5,616 bases of DNA from Desulfosporosinus sp. (lineage in GTDB: Bacteria; Bacillota; Desulfitobacteriia; Desulfitobacteriales; Desulfitobacteriaceae), in the NCBI GenBank assembly GCA_003132105.1, contig PKWS01000428.1, positions 1 to 5,616 on the forward strand. The letters are read 5' to 3'. Below are positions 1 through 5,616 of this stretch, piece by piece (within the stretch, counting starts at the first letter, position 1; the number at the start of each line of letters is the position of its first letter). The position numbers were made by a program, and so were the translations under genes. The notes below the pieces were generated by a model that was given only the letters and a program-made list of their open reading frames with translations, made no database searches and was not told where the DNA came from.

Positions 1-260
1 ATTACACGTTCATGGGACTCTTTGGAGTGCATTTAGAGGGACCGACTGACTTCGTTTCTGATCCGACGATTCAAGTTATGCAGTACTTCCTAGTCATCGT
101 CGGAACTCTCGGTTCTCTTTACACTGCCTATCGGATTGCTAAATCGAATTATGGTTCGAGTAAAGCCTTATCAGTTGCTATGCCGTATTTGGTGGTCATC
201 TTGCTCTTTGGTATTTTGAATTTCCTTACGTTTACAGTAAGAATGGGAATGCGCATGTAG
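1..260 (+). CDS. C-terminal part of a polytopic membrane protein (5' end outside window)
   Basis: The reading frame is open from the first complete codon at position 3 (Y-T-F-M-G-L...) to TAG at 258-260, so the gene very probably starts to the left of the window. The ATG at 12 has no ribosome binding site in view and is probably an internal Met. Two hydrophobic stretches are visible, roughly residues 22-42 and 50-75 counted from that Met, separated by a short basic/polar loop. The tail is Met- and Arg-rich (VRMGMRM). No cysteine or iron-sulfur motif lies in this part. It sits directly upstream of a DUF2318 gene and an ABC system; in FtrABCD/P19-type iron loci such a position can hold a membrane polyferredoxin (FtrD-like, NapH-like) or an FTR1 permease. 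Either identity is a guess from context. A membrane protein is well supported, its function is not. Confidence 0.7.
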   Translation, partial: YTFMGLFGVHLEGPTDFVSDPTIQVMQYFLVIVGTLGSLYTAYRIAKSNYGSSKALSVAMPYLVVILLFGILNFLTFTVRMGMRM

Positions 261-311
261 GGTGAAATATTGATAAATTTTATATAAACGTAAAGATCCA
301 AACTATTCCTG

Positions 312-340
312 TTTAAAAAACTGATGAAACACTCTATAAT
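312..340 (+). promoter_or_regulatory. Sigma-A-type promoter for the DUF2318 gene and possibly the ABC genes
   Basis: A perfect -10 hexamer TATAAT (335-340) is preceded by TTTAAA (312-317, 4 of 6 matches to TTGACA) at the optimal 17-base spacing. Transcription would start near 346-348, about 107 bases before the DUF2318 start codon, so the mRNA would begin with the structured element at 350-410. A 13-base perfect palindrome, ATAATTGAATTAT (336-348), overlaps the -10 and the predicted start site and could be an operator; it does not fit the Fur box well. Confidence 0.6.
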
Positions 341-349
341 TGAATTATT

Positions 350-410
350 GGTACCAGCGAACTCGCTTCGCTCGATGATTCAGTGGAAGTGGGAGACTTC
401 TTCTGGCACT
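350..410 (+). promoter_or_regulatory. Structured 5' leader: two hairpins enclosed by an outer stem
   Basis: Two perfect 5-bp hairpins are visible: GCGAA/TTCGC with a 5-base loop (357-371) and GAAGT/ACTTC with loop GGGAG (386-400). They are enclosed by an outer helix between 350-356 and 404-410 (CCA/TGG plus GGT/ACT-type pairs, one A-C mismatch), which would make a three-way junction. The element is more GC-rich than its AT-rich surroundings and lies just after the predicted transcription start and 30 bases before the ribosome binding site. It could be a regulatory leader, a 5' stabiliser, or a remnant of a dispersed palindromic repeat. I do not recognise it as a known riboswitch class. Confidence 0.45.
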
Positions 411-453
411 TGGTTAAATTGTAGAAATAAGATCAAACAAGAAGGAGATACTG

Positions 454-1038
454 ATGACCAATAAACGTGAAGAAAAAAACCACAAATTTACCCAACCAAA
501 GAAAAGCAAAGCAGGGCTTTATAGTATAGTTGGCATTGTAGCCGTTCTGGTTATCATTGGATCCTATTTCCTATTTGGTAATAATGATAAACCAAGTGCC
601 TCTGTCAAAGCAGCCGCAGATATTGGCAAGACCGTGAATTATAGCCCTAACGATAAACTAGAACAAACGGTCCTGGATAGCAAGGTTGAAAATGGAAAGG
701 AACTTGTTACCACGCTAAGTACATTAAAGGAAAAAAAGTTTATTCGCACAGAGTACAAAGCTAACGGCAAGACTGTTCCGTTGACAGCTTTTATTCAACC
801 TGACGGTAAAGTAATGGTAGCTGTAAGCTTCTGTGAACCTTGTAAAGGTACCTCCTTTCATATTTCCGGAAATCAGCTCATTTGTAACACTTGCGGAACA
901 ACCTGGGATCTCCAAACGCTCAAAGGAATAAGCGGTGGTTGCCAAACCTATCCGCCTCAAGAATTGAAGTACACTTTAGACGGTGATAACCTTGAGATTC
1001 CACAAGCCGTACTAGATGCCTGGTCTCCTAGAGTTTAG
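454..1038 (+). CDS. Membrane-anchored DUF2318 protein with cysteine-rich C-terminal domain
   Basis: This 194-residue protein has a basic, Lys-rich N-terminus (residues 1-20), one membrane helix (about 21-42), a linker and a C-terminal domain placed outside the membrane. The domain carries C127-x2-C130, then H136, then C144-x2-C147-G-T-T-W151, and a G-G-C163-x-x-Y-P-P segment. This CxxC...CxxCGxxW...GGC pattern is the hallmark of DUF2318, a family thought to bind an iron-sulfur cluster or another metal and found in P19/FTR1-type iron uptake loci (C. jejuni Cj1660 is a larger relative). This version has only one membrane helix, so it is a short form. The start is set by AAGGAG at 442-447, six bases before the ATG. 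It follows its own promoter and precedes the ABC genes, separated from them by a strong hairpin. A role in metal handling or electron transfer is inferred; the family assignment is fairly firm. Confidence 0.85.
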   Translation: MTNKREEKNHKFTQPKKSKAGLYSIVGIVAVLVIIGSYFLFGNNDKPSASVKAAADIGKTVNYSPNDKLEQTVLDSKVENGKELVTTLSTLKEKKFIRTEYKANGKTVPLTAFIQPDGKVMVAVSFCEPCKGTSFHISGNQLICNTCGTTWDLQTLKGISGGCQTYPPQELKYTLDGDNLEIPQAVLDAWSPRV

Positions 1039-1076
1039 TCCAAAAATATTGGCAACAATTTTATCTTTAACACTCA

Positions 1077-1102
1077 AGCGCACTCGTTTATACGAGTGCG
1101 TT
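1077..1102 (+). terminator. Stem-loop between the DUF2318 gene and the ABC genes (probable partial terminator)
   Basis: CGCACTCGT (1079-1087) pairs perfectly with ACGAGTGCG (1092-1100) around a TTAT loop; G1078-T1101 and A1077-T1102 extend it to 11 pairs. The stem is GC-rich and lies 40 bases after the DUF2318 stop codon. The 3' side (TTCATTCT) is T-rich but interrupted, so termination may be only partial, letting some transcripts read into the ABC genes. No convincing promoter was found in 1103-1187. Confidence 0.6.
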
Positions 1103-1187
1103 CATTCTAACAATCGTGGAGTCATTCTTGAATTTCTCTTTACTCTTACCGCTCTTATATTTCTTATGATTTAGGGGGAATAGCTAA

Positions 1188-1871
1188 ATGTCCTTAATCA
1201 AGGTCTGCGAGGTCACCAAAACCTATAGGGGTGGAGACGGTGTTGTTGAGGCCCTAACAAATGTTAATTTACAGATTGCTGAAGGAGAGTTCCTAGCTTT
1301 AATGGGCCCTTCTGGTTCTGGCAAAAGCACCTTACTCAGTATTCTTGGAGGATTAAATCCACCCACCTCTGGTAAACTTATTATCGATGATATTGATGTT
1401 TATGCTTTAGCACCCGAACGATTAGCCGACTTTCGGCATGAGTACGTCGGCTTTGTTTTCCAACAATATCAATTAATTCCCTATCTTACTGCCATTGAAA
1501 ATGTCATGCTCCCTCTGGCTATAACCGCCCGCCCGGGAAGAGAACAACGAGATATGGCTCAAACCGTCCTCGCTAAAGTCGGCTTAGGTACCAAATCTCT
1601 ACGATTACCCAATCAATTATCCGGCGGCGAGCAAAATCGAGTCGCTATTGCTAGGGCGATCGTTAATGAGCCAACTATTATCTTTGCCGATGAGCCCACA
1701 GGTAGTCTGGACTCAAAAACGGCAATGGAATTGTTGGAATTATTTCAAGCCCTTAACCAGGACGGGTTAACCATCATTATGGTGACTCATAACAAAGAAA
1801 ATCTAGCATGGGTCTCCCGCTCAGTTTATATTCGTGATGGTGTTTTAGTTCCAATTCCTGAAGAGGCCTAA
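1188..1871 (+). CDS. ABC transporter ATP-binding subunit, MacB/LolD type
   Basis: This 227-residue cytoplasmic ATPase would power the two FtsX-type permeases that follow. All nucleotide-binding elements are present: Walker A GPSGSGKST (40-48), Q-loop FQQ (91-93), signature LSGGEQ (144-149), Walker B IIFADEP with D168 and E169 (164-170), D-loop SLD (173-175) and the switch histidine H201. The length and the V-G-F-V-F-Q-Q and T-G-S-L-D-S sequences are typical of the LolD/MacB/FtsE-like family, whose members drive lipoprotein, peptide or envelope mechanotransmission processes rather than channel-type import. The ribosome binding site AGGGGG (1173-1178) lies nine bases before the ATG. Only 13 bases separate it from the first permease, so the genes are co-transcribed. 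In C. jejuni the analogous ATPase is Cj1663. The substrate cannot be read from the sequence. Confidence 0.93.
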   Translation: MSLIKVCEVTKTYRGGDGVVEALTNVNLQIAEGEFLALMGPSGSGKSTLLSILGGLNPPTSGKLIIDDIDVYALAPERLADFRHEYVGFVFQQYQLIPYLTAIENVMLPLAITARPGREQRDMAQTVLAKVGLGTKSLRLPNQLSGGEQNRVAIARAIVNEPTIIFADEPTGSLDSKTAMELLELFQALNQDGLTIIMVTHNKENLAWVSRSVYIRDGVLVPIPEEA

Positions 1872-1884
1872 GGGGGAAAAGTAT

Positions 1885-3048
1885 ATGCGTTTAACAGATA
1901 TAGCGCTTCAAAACCTGCGCCGCCGTAAAATGCGCTCCGCTTTATTGGTTCTCAGTGTCATTATTGGGGTGGCTTCGATTATCTTCCTCTATACAACAAC
2001 CCAAGCCATGAAAGTAGATGTTGCCAACAAACTTGATCAATTCGGTTCCAATATCCTCATCCTCCCAGACACTGGGGAAGCCATGACCTTCGGAGGTATA
2101 ACAGTCGAAGCTCCCACTCAGATCAATCAACTAGACATGTCCCTCATCCCACTGATGAAAACGATTAAAAATAAGGAGACGTTGGCCACAATAGCTCCCA
2201 AACTTTTAGTAGACACTAAAATCAAGGGACAAGAGATTCTATTACTTGGAGTCAATTTTCCTCAGGAATTGCATCTTAAAAAATGGTGGAAGCTCGATGG
2301 CCTTGCCAAAAACCAAATTCCAACTGCCAACGAAGTTATATTAGGGAGTGACGCTGCTCGTTCCCTAGGTCTTAGCCCTAAACAAACTATAACGATCAAA
2401 GGACAAGATTTTAAAGTGGCAGGGGTTATCCAGCCTACAGGTTCGACGGAAAACGACCAGGCTGTGTTTATCGACTTAGCTGTGCTCCAAAAACTGTCTA
2501 ATAGACCAAATGCCATTAGTCTCATAGAAGCCGCCGCTTTTTGTTATACTTGTCCGATCGATGAAGTCACCAAACAGTTAACAGCCATACTACCCGGGAC
2601 CAAAATTACCGCCCTAAGATCAACCCTAGAATCACGAAATGATACGATAAATAGGTTCAACCTATTTGCCAGAATCGTCTCCTTAATACTCTTCCTAGCC
2701 AGTAGTTTAGTTATAACTATGACTATGAAATCCTCAGTTGAGGAACGAACCCGAGAAATCGGTATCTTACGGGCTATCGGTTTCAGGAAACGCCACATTA
2801 TCCAAATCGTTCTTACTGAGGCGGGCATATTAAGTGTTTTGGGCGGGTTATTAGGTTATCTTCTTGGAATGGGTGCGGCAGTGAGCTTCGGATCCGTTTT
2901 GGTCAAAGCTCAAGTTCAAATCCCTTGGCAATCTAATTTGCTCGTCTACGCATTAAGCGCATCCTTTTTGATAGGTCTCCTAGCAAGTCTGCATCCGGCT
3001 TGGAAAGCAGCAAAACTTGACCCAACTGAATCTTTGCGCTACATCTGA
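1885..3048 (+). CDS. FtsX/MacB-type ABC permease with an extracytoplasmic CxxC
   Basis: This 387-residue permease has the MacB layout: a conserved N-terminal amphipathic stretch (R-L-T-D-I-A-L-Q-N-L-R-R-R-K), a first membrane helix (about 18-38), a large extracytoplasmic domain (about 40-255), then three helices (about 264-284, 312-338, 354-376). The ATPase-coupling segment EIGILRAIGFR (291-301) lies after the second helix. The outer domain contains LLGVNFPQE and a K-W134-W135 pair shared with the next gene. Its only two cysteines form C220-Y-T-C223-P, near the end of the outer domain, suggesting a redox-active disulfide or a metal site. Ribosome binding site AGGGGG overlaps the stop codon of the ATPase gene. 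It ends with TGA; the C-terminus LDPTESLRYI is the usual family end, so this TGA is a true stop. It resembles the Cj1661/Cj1662 pair by context. Confidence 0.9.
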   Translation: MRLTDIALQNLRRRKMRSALLVLSVIIGVASIIFLYTTTQAMKVDVANKLDQFGSNILILPDTGEAMTFGGITVEAPTQINQLDMSLIPLMKTIKNKETLATIAPKLLVDTKIKGQEILLLGVNFPQELHLKKWWKLDGLAKNQIPTANEVILGSDAARSLGLSPKQTITIKGQDFKVAGVIQPTGSTENDQAVFIDLAVLQKLSNRPNAISLIEAAAFCYTCPIDEVTKQLTAILPGTKITALRSTLESRNDTINRFNLFARIVSLILFLASSLVITMTMKSSVEERTREIGILRAIGFRKRHIIQIVLTEAGILSVLGGLLGYLLGMGAAVSFGSVLVKAQVQIPWQSNLLVYALSASFLIGLLASLHPAWKAAKLDPTESLRYI

Positions 3049-3083
3049 TTCCATAACCTCGAACTTCAATTTAGGAGGTAAAC

Positions 3084-4220
3084 ATGACTTTAACGGATAT
3101 CGCCATCCAAAACTTGCGCCGGCGTAAAGGGAAAACCATCTTTTTACTTCTTATTTTTTTACTGGTGATTAGCATAACTGTCACGCTGTATACGCTAGCT
3201 AGAAGTATGCAAGATGATCTACAAAAAAGTTTAACCCGATATGGTGCCAACGTCGTAATTACTCCCAAGTCTGAACATTTTACACTCAACTACGGCGGTC
3301 TCTCCGTTCCCGGAGTTAATTACGAAATCAAGCGTTTAAACAATGACGTTTTAACTAAACTCAAAACTAACCAAGGTTTTGTAATCAGCGGAATTGCTCC
3401 AAAAATTATCGGTTCTGTCGCGGGAATTAATAAGCGTTATCTTATCATCGGAGTGGACTTTCCCAGTGAACTAATAATGAAACCGTGGTGGCATATTAAT
3501 GGACTACAGCCCGGTGACCGAGAAGTTGTGATCGGTTCGGACCTTGCCCGTAAAGAAAACCTTGTTCTTGGAAATACTCTAGAACTAAACCACCAGAAAT
3601 ACCCCATTGTCGGAGTGATGCAGGCAACAGGCGGCTCAGAAGATAATGGAGTTTTTACGAATTTCAAGACTTCTCGCAGCATTACCGGTATAGACTCTTG
3701 GTCCATGATCGAGCTCAATACGGCTCAACCGGATAAAACGGCGGTTCGCTTAAGTGAACTCTTACCGGAGGCCAAAGTCGTCGAAATATCCCAACTGGTT
3801 CAGGGGACCAAAGAAAGCGTTGACCGCTTTTCTAATTTCTCCTTAATAGCTTCCACTCTCTTAGGCGTTATTGGCGTTTTGATTGTATTCGTTACAACGA
3901 TGGGTAACATTAATGACCGTGTTGCCGAAATTGGGGTCTTCCGCGCCATCGGTTTTCGCCGTCGCCATATTCTATCGATTCTAATTAGAGAGATTGCCTT
4001 GGTTAGCCTTTCCGGAGGAGTTCTTGGATATCTATTAGGTGAACTCACCCCCACTCTACTCGGTCCAATCGCTTTCCAAAAAACAGTTTCGTTTCAATTT
4101 CACCCCTTGATGGCTTTGGTTGCAGTAAGCGCCTCTGTCTTTATCGGGATTGTCTCTATTGTTTTCCCGGCTAGGCGAGCCGTTCAGCTAGATCCTTTAG
4201 AAGCACTTTCATATATCTAG
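3084..4220 (+). CDS. FtsX/MacB-type ABC permease, cysteine-free paralogue
   Basis: This 378-residue protein is a clear paralogue of the preceding permease: the N-termini (TDIAIQNLRRRKGK), the IIGVDFPSE and P-W135-W136 motifs and the coupling segment EIGVFRAIGFRRR (282-294) occur at matching positions. Predicted helices lie at about 19-39, 250-272, 304-326 and 345-367, with the outer domain between the first two. It contains no cysteine; where its partner has C-Y-T-C-P this protein has a W-S-M-I-E-L segment. The two probably form a heterodimer with the ATPase as a dimer. Start chosen from AGGAGG (3073-3078) five bases before the ATG, 35 bases after the upstream stop. The gene ends 41 bases from the convergent selenoprotein gene; I see no clear terminator hairpin in that gap. 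Confidence 0.9.
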   Translation: MTLTDIAIQNLRRRKGKTIFLLLIFLLVISITVTLYTLARSMQDDLQKSLTRYGANVVITPKSEHFTLNYGGLSVPGVNYEIKRLNNDVLTKLKTNQGFVISGIAPKIIGSVAGINKRYLIIGVDFPSELIMKPWWHINGLQPGDREVVIGSDLARKENLVLGNTLELNHQKYPIVGVMQATGGSEDNGVFTNFKTSRSITGIDSWSMIELNTAQPDKTAVRLSELLPEAKVVEISQLVQGTKESVDRFSNFSLIASTLLGVIGVLIVFVTTMGNINDRVAEIGVFRAIGFRRRHILSILIREIALVSLSGGVLGYLLGELTPTLLGPIAFQKTVSFQFHPLMALVAVSASVFIGIVSIVFPARRAVQLDPLEALSYI

Positions 4221-4261
4221 AAAGTTGATCTTACTCACCCTTGTTTAACGTTTCATACTTA

Positions 4262-5377
4262 CTAACCCGTTCGCACAAAGAAGTATAAACCTAGGATTAT
4301 GAGTATTCCACCACTTAGATAAGTTATATATTGACTCCATTTCTTTATCCGGGGTAAACTCTTTAACACGGCTGTAAATGTACCCGCAATCAACAACGGT
4401 AACCCATGGCCCAGGCCGTAGATAAAGAGCAACAATGCGCCATACCATAGTACACCTTGCCCAGCCACATAAGTCATTAAAACCGCCAAAACCGGAGTTG
4501 CACAGGGTGAAGCAACCAGACCAAATAATAAACCCACCCCAAACGGTCCTAGTACTCCCCCTCTTTTCTCTGGCATAGTTTTCAAACCTGGTAACTCAAT
4601 GTTAAGAACACCCAGCAATTGTAATCCCATTAGAATGGCGAAAAGACCGATAATATATTGCCATACGGACCCAATCTGGCCAAAAGCTTTACCTAATAGC
4701 GCTGCCACTATCCCCAATATTGCAAATGTAACGGCCAAACCCAATACAAAAAACGCTGAAGTGATAAAGCCTTTAGTTTTAGTAGGCCTTTCTAACCCGC
4801 CGATATATCCCAACATGACCGGTAATATCGATAATATACAGGGACTTAGGCTAGTCATCACTCCCCCTAAGAAGACTAGAACGAAGATAAATAACCCACC
4901 TGATGCCAAAGCATTCGGGATCGTTTCTTTAAAGAATGATTCATACCAGCTATTGTTTGGTTTCCCTGAATTTATGGCATTTTCTAAAGTTTCTTTACTT
5001 TGAGGACCAGTATCGTTGTATGTAATTTGCCCTTGTTGATCAAGGACGAAAAAGGCAGGGATATAATAAATATTAAATTGTTTGGAGAGAACCTGGCCTT
5101 CTTGGTCATCAATATCAACGACAATAAAGTTGATCTTCGCACTATATTTTTTCTCTAGAGCCAGCACCACGGGCTCCATGCTCTTACAACTGGGTCACCA
5201 CTTGGCGTAAAACTCCAAGAAAATTGGTTTACCGGATTTCTGAGCATCTTCGAAAGCAACCTGTGGCCGATTAGTTACATGAAATTCAGATGGGCCATAG
5301 AATCTCGGTATGACCAATGCCATAACAGATAAAACACTAACAAATACTAAAATAAGGACTTTAACCTTCGTCTTCAT
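4262..5377 (-). CDS. Selenocysteine-containing thioredoxin-CcdA fusion (in-frame TGA read as Sec)
   Basis: Read with the TGA at 5197-5195 as selenocysteine, this is one 371-residue protein. An N-terminal membrane helix (about 6-26) anchors a thioredoxin domain (about 38-140) with active site F-Y-A-K-W-U61-P-S-C64-K, then V-V-D-I-D and the cis-proline segment Y-I-P107. A CcdA/DsbD-like domain follows (about 155-371) with six probable helices and its two key cysteines, S-P-C180 and S-P-C292. CcdA proteins move electrons from cytosolic thioredoxin across the membrane; here the acceptor would be the fused Sec/Cys centre outside. Trx before CcdA is opposite to the catalytic C-terminal Trx of DsbD. 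The only interruption is TGA, exactly where the first CxxC cysteine belongs; the five codons between it and the next ATG keep frame and encode P-S-C-K-S. Without recoding the two halves would be a 60-residue stub and a Trx-truncated CcdA whose ATG has no good ribosome binding site. Start: GGGGGTG (5382-5388) four bases before ATG. A pseudogene or a Cys-to-stop sequencing error is the alternative. Confidence 0.9.
5156..5178 (-). promoter_or_regulatory. Candidate bacterial SECIS element
   Basis: On the coding (minus) strand a 7-bp stem, TGGAGCC (5178-5172) with GGCTCTA (5162-5156), includes one G-U pair and closes a 9-base loop CGTGGTGCT. The stem starts 17 bases and the loop 24 bases after the TGA. 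Bacterial SECIS elements are expected inside the coding region just downstream of UGA, with an apical loop roughly 16-37 bases away carrying a G among its first two bases; this loop has G at its second position and a GGU in the middle. SelB would bind here to deliver Sec-tRNA. The fold was found by eye. Confidence 0.72.
5195..5197 (-). other. TGA codon for selenocysteine (residue 61)
   Basis: The codon falls between W60 and P62 in F-Y-A-K-W-x-P-S-C-K, where thioredoxins have the N-terminal, nucleophilic cysteine. Replacement of that cysteine by Sec is a known theme in bacterial thioredoxin-like selenoproteins. TGA is used as a normal stop by the first permease gene in this window, and tryptophans here are TGG, so a general reassignment of TGA is unlikely. 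Confidence 0.88.
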
Positions 5378-5409
5378 ATTTCACCCCCAGATTTTTATTT
5401 AACAGAATA

Positions 5410-5436
5410 AAAAGTAAGGATCTGTTCCTTACTTTT
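5410..5436 (-). terminator. Perfect hairpin in the selenoprotein leader (possible attenuator or terminator)
   Basis: AAAAGTAAGGA (5410-5420) and TCCTTACTTTT (5426-5436) form a perfect 11-bp stem around a 5-base loop. Read on the minus strand the inner 7-bp stem GTAAGGA/TCCTTAC is followed by TTTTTATT, an intrinsic-terminator pattern; in plus orientation it is followed by TTTTATAAT, so it may work both ways. It lies between the predicted minus promoter and the selenoprotein ribosome binding site, so for that transcript it would be a 5'-terminal hairpin. It may instead end readthrough from the gene at the right edge. Confidence 0.5.
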
Positions 5437-5465
5437 ATAATATCTCAGTATTTTATGTCTGTCCA
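5437..5465 (-). promoter_or_regulatory. Sigma-A-type promoter for the selenoprotein gene
   Basis: On the minus strand TGGACA (5465-5460, 5 of 6 matches) and TATTAT (5442-5437, 5 of 6) are separated by exactly 17 bases. Transcription would start near 5430, inside the 5' arm of the hairpin at 5410-5436, giving a leader of about 53 bases before the start codon at 5377. Confidence 0.55.
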
Positions 5466-5518
5466 ATATACCGCCCCCAGACAATTGCAGAAGACAGCCG
5501 TTACCTTGTATAATGAAC

Positions 5519-5616
5519 TTAGAACGTTTTCAGAAGGAGTTTTCCCATAAGCGCGCACGCTAAAGCAGACTCTTCGATCGCCTTCACCACATCAAGATAA
5601 ACTTGCAATATGTGGG
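5519..5616 (-). CDS. C-terminal fragment of an unidentified minus-strand protein
   Basis: From the window edge a minus-strand frame runs for 31 codons (H-I-L-Q-V-Y-L-D-V-V-K-A-I-E-E-S...K-T-F) to TAA at 5521-5519. The peptide has the heptad-like hydrophobic spacing of a helix (LDVV, AIEES, LLLKTF) and ordinary codon use, so it is plausibly the end of a real gene that begins outside the window. It has one cysteine and no recognised motif. No family can be assigned. The competing plus-strand frame here gives only a 16-codon ORF with no ribosome binding site. Confidence 0.45.
   Translation of the reverse strand, partial: HILQVYLDVVKAIEESALACALMGKLLLKTF

Noticed and set aside
271..285. Fur-box-like sequence (TGATAAATTTTATAT)
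   Set aside because: It matches 10 of 14 positions of the Bacillus 7-1-7 Fur consensus, but the region is very AT-rich and it lies more than 25 bases upstream of the predicted -35, where a repressor site would be odd. Iron regulation is plausible but not shown.
3046..3048. TGA at the end of the first permease as another selenocysteine codon
   Set aside because: The protein already ends in the usual family C-terminus; readthrough would add only ten residues over the next gene's ribosome binding site, with no cysteine-type context or hairpin.
4599..5003. 134-codon plus-strand ORF opposite the CcdA gene
   Set aside because: It is the antisense shadow of the CcdA membrane helices; it has no ribosome binding site and an unnatural composition rich in Pro, Asn and Lys.
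4262..5179. Separate CcdA gene starting at the ATG at 5179
   Set aside because: It would begin in the middle of the thioredoxin active-site helix, lacks a good ribosome binding site, and would lose the membrane anchor and half of the redox motif; the recoded full-length frame explains everything.
5485..5514. Plus-strand promoter TTGCAG-N18-TATAAT with a 16-codon ORF starting at 5513
   Set aside because: The -35 matches only 3 of 6 positions, the ORF has no ribosome binding site and ends after 16 codons, and the minus strand here has a better protein-like frame.

Overview
The window looks like a bacterial chromosome fragment, most likely from an anaerobic, selenocysteine-using Firmicute of the Desulfosporosinus/Desulfitobacterium type. 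The evidence is moderate GC, strong AGGAGG-like ribosome binding sites, single-membrane-style lipid-anchored or membrane proteins, and a UGA-containing selenoprotein gene. The genus is an inference from style and gene content, not a proven assignment.

The plus strand (1-4220) carries a membrane redox/ABC cluster. It begins with the C-terminal end of a polytopic membrane protein (1-260). A promoter and an unusually structured leader follow (312-453), then a single-TM DUF2318 protein with five cysteines (454-1038). After a strong hairpin (1077-1102) come a MacB/LolD-type ABC ATPase (1188-1871) and two paralogous FtsX/MacB-type permeases (1885-3048, 3084-4220). DUF2318 protein + two FtsX permeases + ATPase + thioredoxin-like protein(s) is the accessory gene set known next to P19/FTR1-type iron uptake systems, such as Campylobacter jejuni cj1658-cj1665. 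P19 and FTR1 themselves are not in this window and could lie to its left.

The minus strand (4262-5377) converges on this cluster with one long gene that looks broken by an in-frame TGA. Reading the TGA as selenocysteine gives a continuous 371-residue protein: N-terminal membrane anchor, thioredoxin domain with active site W-U-P-S-C-K, and a six-helix CcdA/DsbD-type electron-transfer domain. A stem-loop fitting the bacterial SECIS layout begins 16 nt after the TGA. This is the main discovery of the window. Its promoter and a hairpin at the start of its transcript are visible at 5410-5465. A 31-codon C-terminal fragment of another minus-strand gene occupies the right edge (5519-5616).

Working model (inference): the CcdA part brings electrons from the cytosol across the membrane to the Sec-thioredoxin. 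That domain would keep cysteines outside the membrane reduced, for example those of the DUF2318 protein and the CxxC of the first permease, in support of metal (probably iron) acquisition by the ABC/P19-like system.
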